19,048 nucleotides of DNA from positions 1-19,048 of the forward strand of contig JBDRGC010000275.1 of assembly GCA_043818215.1 (NCBI GenBank), written 5' to 3'. This stretch comes from JBDRGC01 sp043818215. GTDB taxonomy: Bacteria > Chloroflexota > Anaerolineae > Anaerolineales > UBA11858. Position numbers and translations under genes: made by a program. The stretch's first letter is position 1. Every line of letters starts with the position of its first letter. Below the pieces are notes generated by a model that was given only the letters and a program-made list of their open reading frames with translations, made no database searches and had not been told where the DNA came from. Positions 12,942 through 19,048 of this stretch are shown piece by piece.

Positions 12942-14093
12942 TTAGGCCATGATTCGGAGTGCTGTCTCGGCAAAAATAGCCGCGCCGATAGGCATACAGT
13001 TCTCGTCAATATCAAATCTGGGGTCGTGATGCCGGCGGGTGTCACCCTCGATTTTACAACCAAGCATGAACATGGCGCCCTGGGTTTTTTGCAAGAAGAA
13101 GCCAAAATCTTCGGCTCCCATTTCTGGTTTCGTCGCGATGATTTTTTCGTTGCCAATCAAATCACCTGCCACTGTTTTTATCAGATCAACAGTTTCAGCA
13201 TGATTATGCATCGGCGGATACCCTTCCTGGATCCTCAGCTCATAATTTCCGCCCATAGCCCTGGTGATTTCCATGGCGTTTCCGATCTCAGTATGGATTT
13301 TCTGCTGTACTTTAGGGGTCAAGAAACGAATCGTACCGGACAGATCAACCACTGCAGGTATCACATTATCGGTTTGACCACCCTGGATTGAGCAAATACT
13401 AATTACCGCGGGATCGAAAGGCCAGAGCTGCCTGGAGACAATTCCATGAATGGCCATAATCACATATCCGCTGATAAAGATGGGATCAACCACCTTATGA
13501 GGGGTCGAGCCATGACCTCCTTTCCCAATAATTTTCGCATAGAAGGTGTCTACCCCAGCTGCTGCATACTGTGCAGGTATTTCGATCTCGCCAGTGCTGA
13601 GCGAAGCATTTACATGCAGGGCCAGCGCACATTCGACATCTGCAATGGCTCCATCCTCGATCATACGAGGGGCACCGCTCAGCCCTTCTTCATCTTCCAC
13701 TTCCTCCGCCGGTTGGAATAGAAAGCGCACCGTCCCTGGAAAGTTCTCTTGTGATAACAGTTTGGCTGCCCCTAAAGCAATGGCTATATGAGCATCATGA
13801 CCACAGGCGTGCATGACGCCTTTGTTTTTCGATTTATAAGGGACCTTGTTGGCTTCTTTGATGGGGAGAGCGTCCATATCAGCACGGATGGCAACCACGG
13901 GTTTGCCCTCACCAAGCTCGGCCACCACGCCAGTCTTGCCGACGCCAGTTCGAACCCGGTAACCCATCTCCGCCATAATCTCAGCGATTTTGGCTGCTGT
14001 GCGAGTCTCGGCGAAACCCAATTCTGGGTGTATATGAAAATCGCGCCGCCATGAGACCATTTCAGATTGGATCGCTTTTGCTCTTTTTAGCAT
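12942..14093 (-). CDS. M20D-family amidohydrolase/aminoacylase
   Basis: These cytoplasmic two-metal enzymes remove acyl groups from N-acyl amino acids (hippurate, N-acetyl amino acids) or split short peptide-like amides. The 383-residue product opens with SEMVSWRRDFHIHPELGFAE (10-29), then ADMDALPIKE (71-80), HACGHDAH (95-102, metal site) and FQPAEE (126-131, catalytic and metal glutamates). The dimerisation or lid domain starts near AALALHVN-like sequence (about 158). The C-terminus carries GAEDFGFF and HHDPRFDIDE, with the last metal histidine. GGAGGAG lies about 5 nt before the ATG. A 28-bp palindrome abuts that ribosome binding site on its upstream side. The specific substrate cannot be read from sequence. 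Confidence 0.93.
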   Translation of the reverse strand: MLKRAKAIQSEMVSWRRDFHIHPELGFAETRTAAKIAEIMAEMGYRVRTGVGKTGVVAELGEGKPVVAIRADMDALPIKEANKVPYKSKNKGVMHACGHDAHIAIALGAAKLLSQENFPGTVRFLFQPAEEVEDEEGLSGAPRMIEDGAIADVECALALHVNASLSTGEIEIPAQYAAAGVDTFYAKIIGKGGHGSTPHKVVDPIFISGYVIMAIHGIVSRQLWPFDPAVISICSIQGGQTDNVIPAVVDLSGTIRFLTPKVQQKIHTEIGNAMEITRAMGGNYELRIQEGYPPMHNHAETVDLIKTVAGDLIGNEKIIATKPEMGAEDFGFFLQKTQGAMFMLGCKIEGDTRRHHDPRFDIDENCMPIGAAIFAETALRIMA

Positions 14094-14104
14094 TTTTCTC
14101 CTCC

Positions 14105-14132
14105 GTAGGACAAATTTCCAAATTTGTCCTAC
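14105..14132. repeat. Perfect 28-bp palindromic repeat, copy 2
   Basis: GTAGGACAAATTT, then CC, then the exact complement AAATTTGTCCTAC. Against copy 1 (6389-6416) each arm differs by one base (GACGAAT to GACAAAT, ATTCGTC to ATTTGTC), so pairing is kept. It fills the 46-bp gap between the S9 peptidase stop and the M20 gene start, next to the M20 ribosome binding site. Confidence 0.93.
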
Positions 14133-14139
14133 AAGAAAT

Positions 14140-15972
14140 TTATTCCAAATACTTCGCCAAAAAATTGGCTCTTTGCTGCTTGACTTTGATCTGATTTTCG
14201 ACTTTCAAAAAACTGTGCCCTTCATCGGGATAAAGGTTATATTCACACTCTTTTCCCAGGCTGATTAATTTTTCATAAGCCTGTTGGGATTCGCTGGGCG
14301 GACAACGGACATCGTGCGCCCCGCAAATCAACTGCACCGGAGCCTGAATTCGATCTAAAAAGAAAAACGGCGAGCGCTCATACCACAGTTTGTGGTTGGT
14401 TAGTGGATCCCCGAAATTTTCCCGGTCCCAATGCTGCAAATCTTGGCGCGAATTCTCGTGGCTGGTGAACCAGTTCAAGAAGGGCACCACTGCCGAACCC
14501 GCGGCCCATTTGTCGGGATATTGGGTCAGGCAGGTCATCGTCAAATAACCACCCCAGCTACGGCCTGTGACCGCGATCCGTTCAGGATCGGCAATCTCCT
14601 CCCGAATGAGATAATCGGCCCCGGCGACCACGTCTTGGGTATCCACGCCGCCCAGGTCGAAGCGGCTGGCCAACTGCCATTCTTTGCCGTACCCCGTCGA
14701 GCCGCGGTAATTGGGAGCCAGCATCACCCATCCCCGGCTGACTATATGCTGCACCAGCGGGTCCCAGGTGATTTGAGTCAACCAATTGGGGCCGCCGTGG
14801 ATGTAGAGTACTGCGGGGGGCCGGGTCAAACCTCCCGCAGGTTTAGACCCTTCACTTCTTTCAGGGCAAGCCTTCGGGAGGTTATAAAGCAAGGCCGGAA
14901 CATCTACGCCATCCAAACCCGGATACCAGACTTCTTGTGGCAAGAAAAACTTCTCTTGATCGAATTCAGCGGGTAATGAATGGGTGATCTGGCGGAAAGA
15001 TTTTTCAGTTAGAGAGAAAGACCATAAGTCGCAGGGGTGGCGGGGGTTGTCGAAGATAAAAAGAATTTGGTCGCGCTGGGGTGCAACCCTAGGCCGGTAA
15101 ACCACCCCAGATTCAACCTGGAAGGTGGCCGGTGTTTTTTCGTCGAGGTTCTGGAAGGCCAGTTCACACTTTGGGCCGCGGCTGATCACATAGACCAACT
15201 GCCCACCTGAAATCCAGTCGGGGTGTTCCTTTTCGCCATCCCCCGAGGTCACCCAAATGATGGTTTGCGTCTTGATCTCGAACAGTCCAATCTCGAATTG
15301 TCCCGACAGATTCGAAGCAAAGGCCAGGCGTTTGCCATCTGGCGACCAGCAGGCATCTTTAGCGCAAATCGGCTTCCCACCAATTGCAATCGGGAAGGGT
15401 TCACTACCACCTGCTGGGACAATCGTTATCCAATAATCCTGCCCGGCGCCCTCAGAAATTACAGCCAGATGACGACCATCTGGCGACCAGGTGACTTGCC
15501 AATCGGGGTGGGGAGCATCCAACACTTTTCGGGGCGAGCCGCCCGTGGAGGGCATGATATAAGTGTCGAAACGCCCGGCCTTGTCCGAACAAAAGGCCAT
15601 CTGTTCACCATCTGGCGACCAGGCAAAGGAGGACGTTAGCGCTTCGGGAGTGTCTGGCGTGATGTTGGTGTGACTCCCCGCAGCCATATCGTAAATGTAA
15701 ATGTCGTAATTCTCACCCCCGTCGAGATCGAGGGCGTAAGCCAATTGAGCGCCATCAGGCCGCCAGCGGGGAGCGAATTTGGCACCCTCACCAGTGGAAA
15801 TTTGCTGAGGTGGTGAATCCCCTCCTAAATCCAAGACGTAGATCTCCCAACGACCAGTTTTATTCCACGAAAAAGCAGCCCGCGAGCCGTCAGGAGAAAT
15901 GTCAAACCCGAGGTCGGGTTCAACGTAGGGGACGCGTAATAATTTTTCAAGATCGAGAGATCCATTCTGCAT
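14140..15972 (-). CDS. S9-family peptidase (prolyl oligopeptidase / acylaminoacyl-peptidase type)
   Basis: This serine peptidase acts on short peptides. The 610-residue product has an N-terminal beta-propeller (about 20-330) with repeated WSPDG/RPDG blades (SPDGSRAAF, RPDGAQLAY, SPDGEQMAF, SPDGRHLAV, SPDGKRLAF). An alpha/beta-hydrolase domain follows. It shows YIHGGPNW (390-397), NYRGSTGYG (421-429), the nucleophile GRSWGG (S472), the acid CGAHDVRCPPSE (D554) and the base DEGHSF (H586). There is no signal peptide, so it is probably cytoplasmic. AAGGA lies 8 nt before the ATG. Residues about 366-383 (PKACPERSEGSKPAGGLT) are encoded by palindromic repeat sequence just before the hydrolase domain, and the frame is kept. 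The gene stands between the ABC transporter genes and the M20 gene, which fits cleavage of imported peptides. Confidence 0.93.
   Translation of the reverse strand: MQNGSLDLEKLLRVPYVEPDLGFDISPDGSRAAFSWNKTGRWEIYVLDLGGDSPPQQISTGEGAKFAPRWRPDGAQLAYALDLDGGENYDIYIYDMAAGSHTNITPDTPEALTSSFAWSPDGEQMAFCSDKAGRFDTYIMPSTGGSPRKVLDAPHPDWQVTWSPDGRHLAVISEGAGQDYWITIVPAGGSEPFPIAIGGKPICAKDACWSPDGKRLAFASNLSGQFEIGLFEIKTQTIIWVTSGDGEKEHPDWISGGQLVYVISRGPKCELAFQNLDEKTPATFQVESGVVYRPRVAPQRDQILFIFDNPRHPCDLWSFSLTEKSFRQITHSLPAEFDQEKFFLPQEVWYPGLDGVDVPALLYNLPKACPERSEGSKPAGGLTRPPAVLYIHGGPNWLTQITWDPLVQHIVSRGWVMLAPNYRGSTGYGKEWQLASRFDLGGVDTQDVVAGADYLIREEIADPERIAVTGRSWGGYLTMTCLTQYPDKWAAGSAVVPFLNWFTSHENSRQDLQHWDRENFGDPLTNHKLWYERSPFFFLDRIQAPVQLICGAHDVRCPPSESQQAYEKLISLGKECEYNLYPDEGHSFLKVENQIKVKQQRANFLAKYLE
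14823..14883 (-). repeat. Composite palindromic repeat inserted in frame in the S9 peptidase gene
   Basis: AACCTCCCG (14829-14837) and CGGGAGGTT (14875-14883) form an outer pair. GGGTCAAACCT (14823-14833) and AGGTTTAGACCC (14839-14850) form an overlapping hairpin. Between them lies CTTGCCCTGAAAGAAGTGAA (on the - strand), which encodes CPERSEG. Without about 18 residues the protein would read from YNLP straight to PPAVLYIHGG, as expected in this family. I recall ACPERSEG as a recurrent repeat-derived peptide in predicted proteins, but have not searched. Confidence 0.82.
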
Positions 15973-16021
15973 AGAAATATCCTTGAAATCACTTGTGAAC
16001 TGCTGATGGGGGCATCACCTA

Positions 16022-16067
16022 CCGGTTACGACGGGGAGCGCCGCAACCGGGATCAACTAACCAACTA
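16022..16067 (-). repeat. Hairpin and short TAGTTGRT repeat after the DppF-type ATPase gene
   Basis: On the - strand the gene stop is the TAG of TAGTTGGTTAGTTGAT (TAGTTGGT, then TAGTTGAT: two 8-bp units, 16052-16067). It is followed by an imperfect hairpin, CCGGTTGCGGCG and CGTCGTAACCGG with a 5-nt loop (16022-16050, two mismatches). No T-run follows. It looks like a minimal form of the stop-codon arrays seen on the + strand. Confidence 0.5.
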
Positions 16068-17036
16068 TGCCTCGTGGCAGGCAACCCAATGGGCCGGTTT
16101 GATTTCCCGCCAGACCGGGATCTCGACTTTGCAGTGATCTTTGGCGATGGCGCAGCGCGGGTGAAATCGGCAGCCCGAGGGTGGGTTAGCCGGGCTGGGC
16201 GGGTCGCCTTCCAGGATGATCCGCTGCCGGGCGCGGGTGGCCTTGGGATCGGGGATGGGGACGGCGGAGAGCAAGGCCTGGGTGTAGGGGTGCAGAGGCG
16301 ATGTGTATAGATCATCCCGCCCTGCCAGTTCAACAATCACCCCCAAATACATAACTGCCACCCGGTTGCAGATATGGCGCACCATGCTGAGGTCGTGGGC
16401 GATGAAGAGGTAGGTCAGGCCAAATTCCTCCTGCAAATCCTCCAGCAGGTTTACGATCTGGGCCTGGATCGAGACATCCAGGGCCGAGATGGGTTCGTCG
16501 CAGACGATGAACTCCGGGTTCGATGCCAGAGCGCGGGCGATGCCGATGCGTTGGCGCTGACCGCCGGAGAATTCGTGGGGGTAGCGGTTCATGTAATTGG
16601 CGTTGAGCCTTACAGTTTCCAACAATTCTTCGACTCGTTCCAAATTGGATTTTTCCGAATCGATTTTATGGACTCGAAGTGGTTCGCCGATGATTCGCGA
16701 AATTGTCCAACGGGGGTTGAGGGAGGCGTAGGGGTCCTGAAAGATCATCTGCATGCGCTTGCGCAGGCTGCGCAGATCTTTGACCTTCATCTGGGTCAGG
16801 TCTTCCCCCTCGAAAAGCACCTGCCCAGCGGTGGGTTTATAGAGTTGGATGAGAGTCCGCCCCGTGGTGGTCTTGCCGCAGCCACTTTCCCCAACCAGCC
16901 CCAAGGTCTCGCCGCGGCAGATATCGAAGCTGACATCGTCCACGGCTTTAACTGCACCGACCTCGCGTTGAATCAGAATGCCCTGGGTGATGGGGAAATA
17001 TTTCTTGAGTCCACGTACCTGTACGAGTGATTCCAT
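16065..17036 (-). CDS. Oligopeptide/dipeptide ABC transporter ATPase, DppF/OppF type
   Basis: This is one of the two ATPases that drive peptide import through an Opp/Dpp permease. The 323-residue product has Walker A GESGCGKTT (49-57), Q-loop FQDPYASLNPRW (99-110), signature EFSGGQRQRIGIARAL (155-170) and Walker B FIVCDEP (176-182). The C-terminal oligopeptide-transporter extension carries GCRFHPRCAIAKDHC and a later WVAC. That four-cysteine pattern is linked to an iron-sulfur cluster in some Dpp systems. I chose the ATG of MESLVQVRGLKKYFP, with GGAAGGAG upstream and 5 bp from the preceding gene. A longer frame from 17153 would overlap the previous gene and does not match the family. The substrate class is peptide by family and context. 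Confidence 0.93.
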   Translation of the reverse strand: MESLVQVRGLKKYFPITQGILIQREVGAVKAVDDVSFDICRGETLGLVGESGCGKTTTGRTLIQLYKPTAGQVLFEGEDLTQMKVKDLRSLRKRMQMIFQDPYASLNPRWTISRIIGEPLRVHKIDSEKSNLERVEELLETVRLNANYMNRYPHEFSGGQRQRIGIARALASNPEFIVCDEPISALDVSIQAQIVNLLEDLQEEFGLTYLFIAHDLSMVRHICNRVAVMYLGVIVELAGRDDLYTSPLHPYTQALLSAVPIPDPKATRARQRIILEGDPPSPANPPSGCRFHPRCAIAKDHCKVEIPVWREIKPAHWVACHEA

Positions 17037-17041
17037 GATTT

Positions 17042-18034
17042 TCAGCACTCCTTCCCCGTGGTAACGTCTACCCAGCAGGCTACTTTGTGATCGGTGTCGA
17101 ACAATGCCAATTGGGGGTTCTCTTGCATACAGCGATCCACTGCAAAGCTGCAACGCGGAGCAAAGGGACAGCCCGGCATCACGGTGATTCCGTCCGGCGG
17201 GAATCCGGGGATGGTCGCCAGGCGTTCGCCAGCCCGGCTGCTGTCTACCCTGGGGAGGGATTTGAGCAGTGAGAGTGTGTAGGGATGAAGGGGGTTCCCA
17301 TAGAGTTGGAAGACGTCTGCCTCTTCGACGATGTAACCGGCGTACATCACCACCATGTGGTCGGCCAGTTCAGCGATGACCCCCAGGTCGTGGGTGATCC
17401 AGATGACGGCCATACCGAACTCAGCTTGCAGGCGCTTGGTAAGTTCAACGATCTGGGCCTGGATGGTGACATCCAGGGCGGTGGTGGGTTCATCGGCGAT
17501 CAGGATATCGGGGCTGCATGATAGCGCCATGGCGATCATGGCCCGTTGGCGCATCCCACCCGAAAATTGGTGTGGATATTCTTTGATGCGCTGCTCCGGG
17601 TTGGAGATGCCGACCAGGTTCAGGAGTTCGATGGTGCGGTGCTCGGCCTCATCGCGAGAGATGCCGTTGTGGACTATCATGGCTTCACCGATTTGCTTGC
17701 CGATGGTCAGCACCGGGTTGAGGGAGGTCATGGGGTCTTGGAAGACCATCCCAATTTCAGCCCCGCGCAGGCGTTCCATTCGGGGTTCGTTATATTCCAG
17801 CAGATTCTCTCCCCGGAAGAGGATTTTTCCGCCGGCAATCTTTCCGGGCGGGTCAGGAATCAAGCGCATAATCGAAAGCACGCTAACGCTCTTCCCGCAG
17901 CCGCTCTCACCTACAATCCCCAGAGTCTTGCTGGCTTCTACATAATAGGACACGCCGTTGACCGCATTAACAACCCCATCCAGGGTGTGGAATTTTACTT
18001 CTAAGTTTTCTAGGGCTAATATAGGTTCCATCAT
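17042..18034 (-). CDS. Oligopeptide/dipeptide ABC transporter ATPase, DppD/OppD type
   Basis: This is the partner ATPase of the DppF-type subunit. The 330-residue product has the DppD-like opening LENLEVKFHTLDGVVNAVNG (8-27), Walker A GESGCGKS (42-49), Q-loop FQDPMTSLNPVLTIG (98-112), signature QFSGGMRQRAMIAMAL (156-171) and Walker B ILIADEP (177-183). The C-terminal extension has GCPFAPRCSFAVDRC and a later ACW, again four cysteines. Two adjacent ATG codons open the frame. AGGAG overlaps the permease stop (TAGGAG) and spaces better to the second ATG (18031), so the protein may be one residue shorter. Gene order permease, DppD, DppF is standard for these operons. Confidence 0.94.
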   Translation of the reverse strand: MMEPILALENLEVKFHTLDGVVNAVNGVSYYVEASKTLGIVGESGCGKSVSVLSIMRLIPDPPGKIAGGKILFRGENLLEYNEPRMERLRGAEIGMVFQDPMTSLNPVLTIGKQIGEAMIVHNGISRDEAEHRTIELLNLVGISNPEQRIKEYPHQFSGGMRQRAMIAMALSCSPDILIADEPTTALDVTIQAQIVELTKRLQAEFGMAVIWITHDLGVIAELADHMVVMYAGYIVEEADVFQLYGNPLHPYTLSLLKSLPRVDSSRAGERLATIPGFPPDGITVMPGCPFAPRCSFAVDRCMQENPQLALFDTDHKVACWVDVTTGKEC

Positions 18035-18040
18035 CCACTC

Positions 18041-18994
18041 CTATCCGGCCTCGACCAGGGCATGCGGATCCAGGGCATCGCGCAAACCATCGCCGACGAA
18101 GTTGATCGAGAGCACGGTCAGCACAATCAATGATCCGGGGAAAATCCACAGCCAGGGGGCCGTCTCGATATAGTTGTAGGCTCCTTCGAGCATATTGCCC
18201 CAGGTCGCCGTGGGTGGTTGGACCCCTAACCCTAAGAAGCTGATATAGGCTTCGGAGATAATGGCGTTTGCCACGCTCAAGGTGCCCGACACGATAATAG
18301 GGGCAATGCTGTTGGGCAGAATGTGGTTGAAAATGATCGAAACATTGGAAGTCCCCGTGGTGTGGGCGGCCAGCACAAATTCGCGCTCCTTGAGCGACAA
18401 GAAATTGACGCGCACGATGCGAGCCAGGTACATCCAACTGGTAATACCGATGATCACGATGATCACGATCACGCTACCACTGAACTCCCGGCCCAGGAAC
18501 GTCAGGTTGGGGATTTTGCCCCCGAAGAACTTGGCCATTACCAGTAGTAAAAATAATTGGGGGATATTGAACATCGCTTCAGTGAAACGCATCAGCAGGC
18601 CATCGATCCAGCCGCCGTAGTACCCGGCAACCGCCCCGATGATCACCCCTAAGATGACCTCGACGACCACGGCGGACAAACCGATCAAGAGGGATATCTG
18701 CCCCCCGTAGATGGTGCGGATCAAAATATCGCGCCCGACGGTATCCGTTCCGAAAGGGTGTTCCGCCGAGGAAGCGCTCAACCGGATTTTGGTGTCTGTG
18801 TAGTTGGCCTCGGCCTCGGTGTAGATAAAGGCGCCCCCAAACGAATAAAAAATTAACAGGAACAATACAATCAGTCCAAAAACCGCCATCTTGTGGCGCA
18901 TAAATCGCATCCGCACCAACTGTCCAGGGGTGAGGGCCTCGGCTTTGAATTCTTCCTGAAATTTTATGACATCACTCTCGGCTGTTGCTTCCAT
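18041..18994 (-). CDS. Oligopeptide/dipeptide ABC transporter permease, DppC/OppC type
   Basis: This is the second membrane permease of the importer. The 317-residue product has a cytoplasmic N-terminus with the LVRMRFMRHKMAVFGLIVL opening (27-45), then the first membrane helix (about 37-57). The family's periplasmic segment HPFGTDTVGRDILIRTIYGG (79-98) and further helices follow. The ABC-coupling EAA loop is EREFVLAAHTTGTSNVSIIF, then NHILPN (203-228). The end reads GDGLRDALDPH, characteristic of OppC/DppC. AGGAG lies 8 nt before the ATG. The gene is upstream of both ATPases in the same operon. The partner DppB-type permease and the binding protein would lie beyond the right edge. Confidence 0.95.
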   Translation of the reverse strand: MEATAESDVIKFQEEFKAEALTPGQLVRMRFMRHKMAVFGLIVLFLLIFYSFGGAFIYTEAEANYTDTKIRLSASSAEHPFGTDTVGRDILIRTIYGGQISLLIGLSAVVVEVILGVIIGAVAGYYGGWIDGLLMRFTEAMFNIPQLFLLLVMAKFFGGKIPNLTFLGREFSGSVIVIIVIIGITSWMYLARIVRVNFLSLKEREFVLAAHTTGTSNVSIIFNHILPNSIAPIIVSGTLSVANAIISEAYISFLGLGVQPPTATWGNMLEGAYNYIETAPWLWIFPGSLIVLTVLSINFVGDGLRDALDPHALVEAG

Positions 18995-19018
18995 TCATAT
19001 CTCCTGTCTCCTGTTTGC

Positions 19019-19048
19019 TCACCGTTTTTTTAGAAATTCGGGTATCTT
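19019..19048 (-). CDS. C-terminal end of an upstream gene, possibly the DppB-type permease
   Basis: In one - strand frame the window edge reads KIPEFLKKR followed by TGA (19021-19019), 24 bp before the DppC-type start. A short basic tail and the operon order (dppB before dppC) fit the end of the partner permease, but nine residues cannot identify a protein. A second frame stays open into the permease gene, so this is only the likelier reading. Confidence 0.3.
   Translation of the reverse strand, partial: KIPEFLKKR

Noticed and set aside
12941..13156. Longer start for the M14-type gene at 13156
   Set aside because: It would overlap 215 bp of the M20 gene's C-terminal coding region and encodes low-quality sequence; the ATG 1 nt after that gene's stop is more plausible.
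17037..17153. Longer start for the DppF-type ATPase at 17153
   Set aside because: It would overlap the DppD-type gene, and the family begins at the internal MESLVQVRGLKKYF; a good ribosome binding site precedes that ATG.

Overview
This window looks like a chromosome segment of a Gram-positive-unlike, moderately GC-rich bacterium. My best guess is Chloroflexota, probably an Anaerolineae relative. That placement is inferred from three things: the F1-ATPase genes directly followed by an actin-like gene, an Opp/Dpp and peptidase block, and very abundant short palindromic and tandem intergenic repeats. No rRNA or other phylogenetic marker is present to prove it.

Left half (1-8572, all + strand): housekeeping genes in the order F1-ATPase gamma (atpG), beta (atpD), epsilon (atpC), a divergent MreB-family actin homologue 2 nt behind atpC, the ribosome-assembly GTPase ObgE, NadD (NAD synthesis), an adenosine deaminase of the enterobacterial Add type, and a UbiA-family membrane prenyltransferase that ends at a good intrinsic terminator. 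Almost every junction between these genes is filled by short tandem repeats. Units of 7, 8 or 9 bp follow the stop codon, then comes a short spacer, then the reverse complement of the same unit with the same period runs up to the next start codon. The clearest case is 20 uninterrupted 8-mers ending 2 nt before the nadD ATG.

Middle (8573-11800): a ~600 bp non-coding stretch with nested palindromes, then dnaA. A ~260 bp element with terminal inverted repeats and no ORF begins at the dnaA stop codon. After it comes a decaying stretch with several hairpin repeats and a broken ATPase pseudogene (archaeal-ATPase/DUF234 type) that has lost its central domain.

Right half (11801-19048, all - strand; transcription runs from right to left): a peptide uptake and breakdown block. 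Reading in transcription order it holds the tail of an upstream gene, an Opp/Dpp permease (DppC type), two ABC ATPases (DppD and DppF types), an S9 prolyl-oligopeptidase-family peptidase, an M20D amidohydrolase and an M14/DUF2817 metallopeptidase. Together these would import oligopeptides and cleave them in the cytoplasm.

Most unusual points: (1) the mirrored, period-matched tandem arrays at gene junctions, several of which supply the stop codon of the upstream gene; (2) an MreB homologue whose conserved active-site acidic residues are replaced (EEP to QQP, DIGGGTTE to CLGGGVTQ); (3) palindromic repeats that have entered reading frames in frame (S9 peptidase) or lengthened a C-terminus (adenosine deaminase); (4) two copies of a perfect 28-bp palindrome with compensatory base changes.
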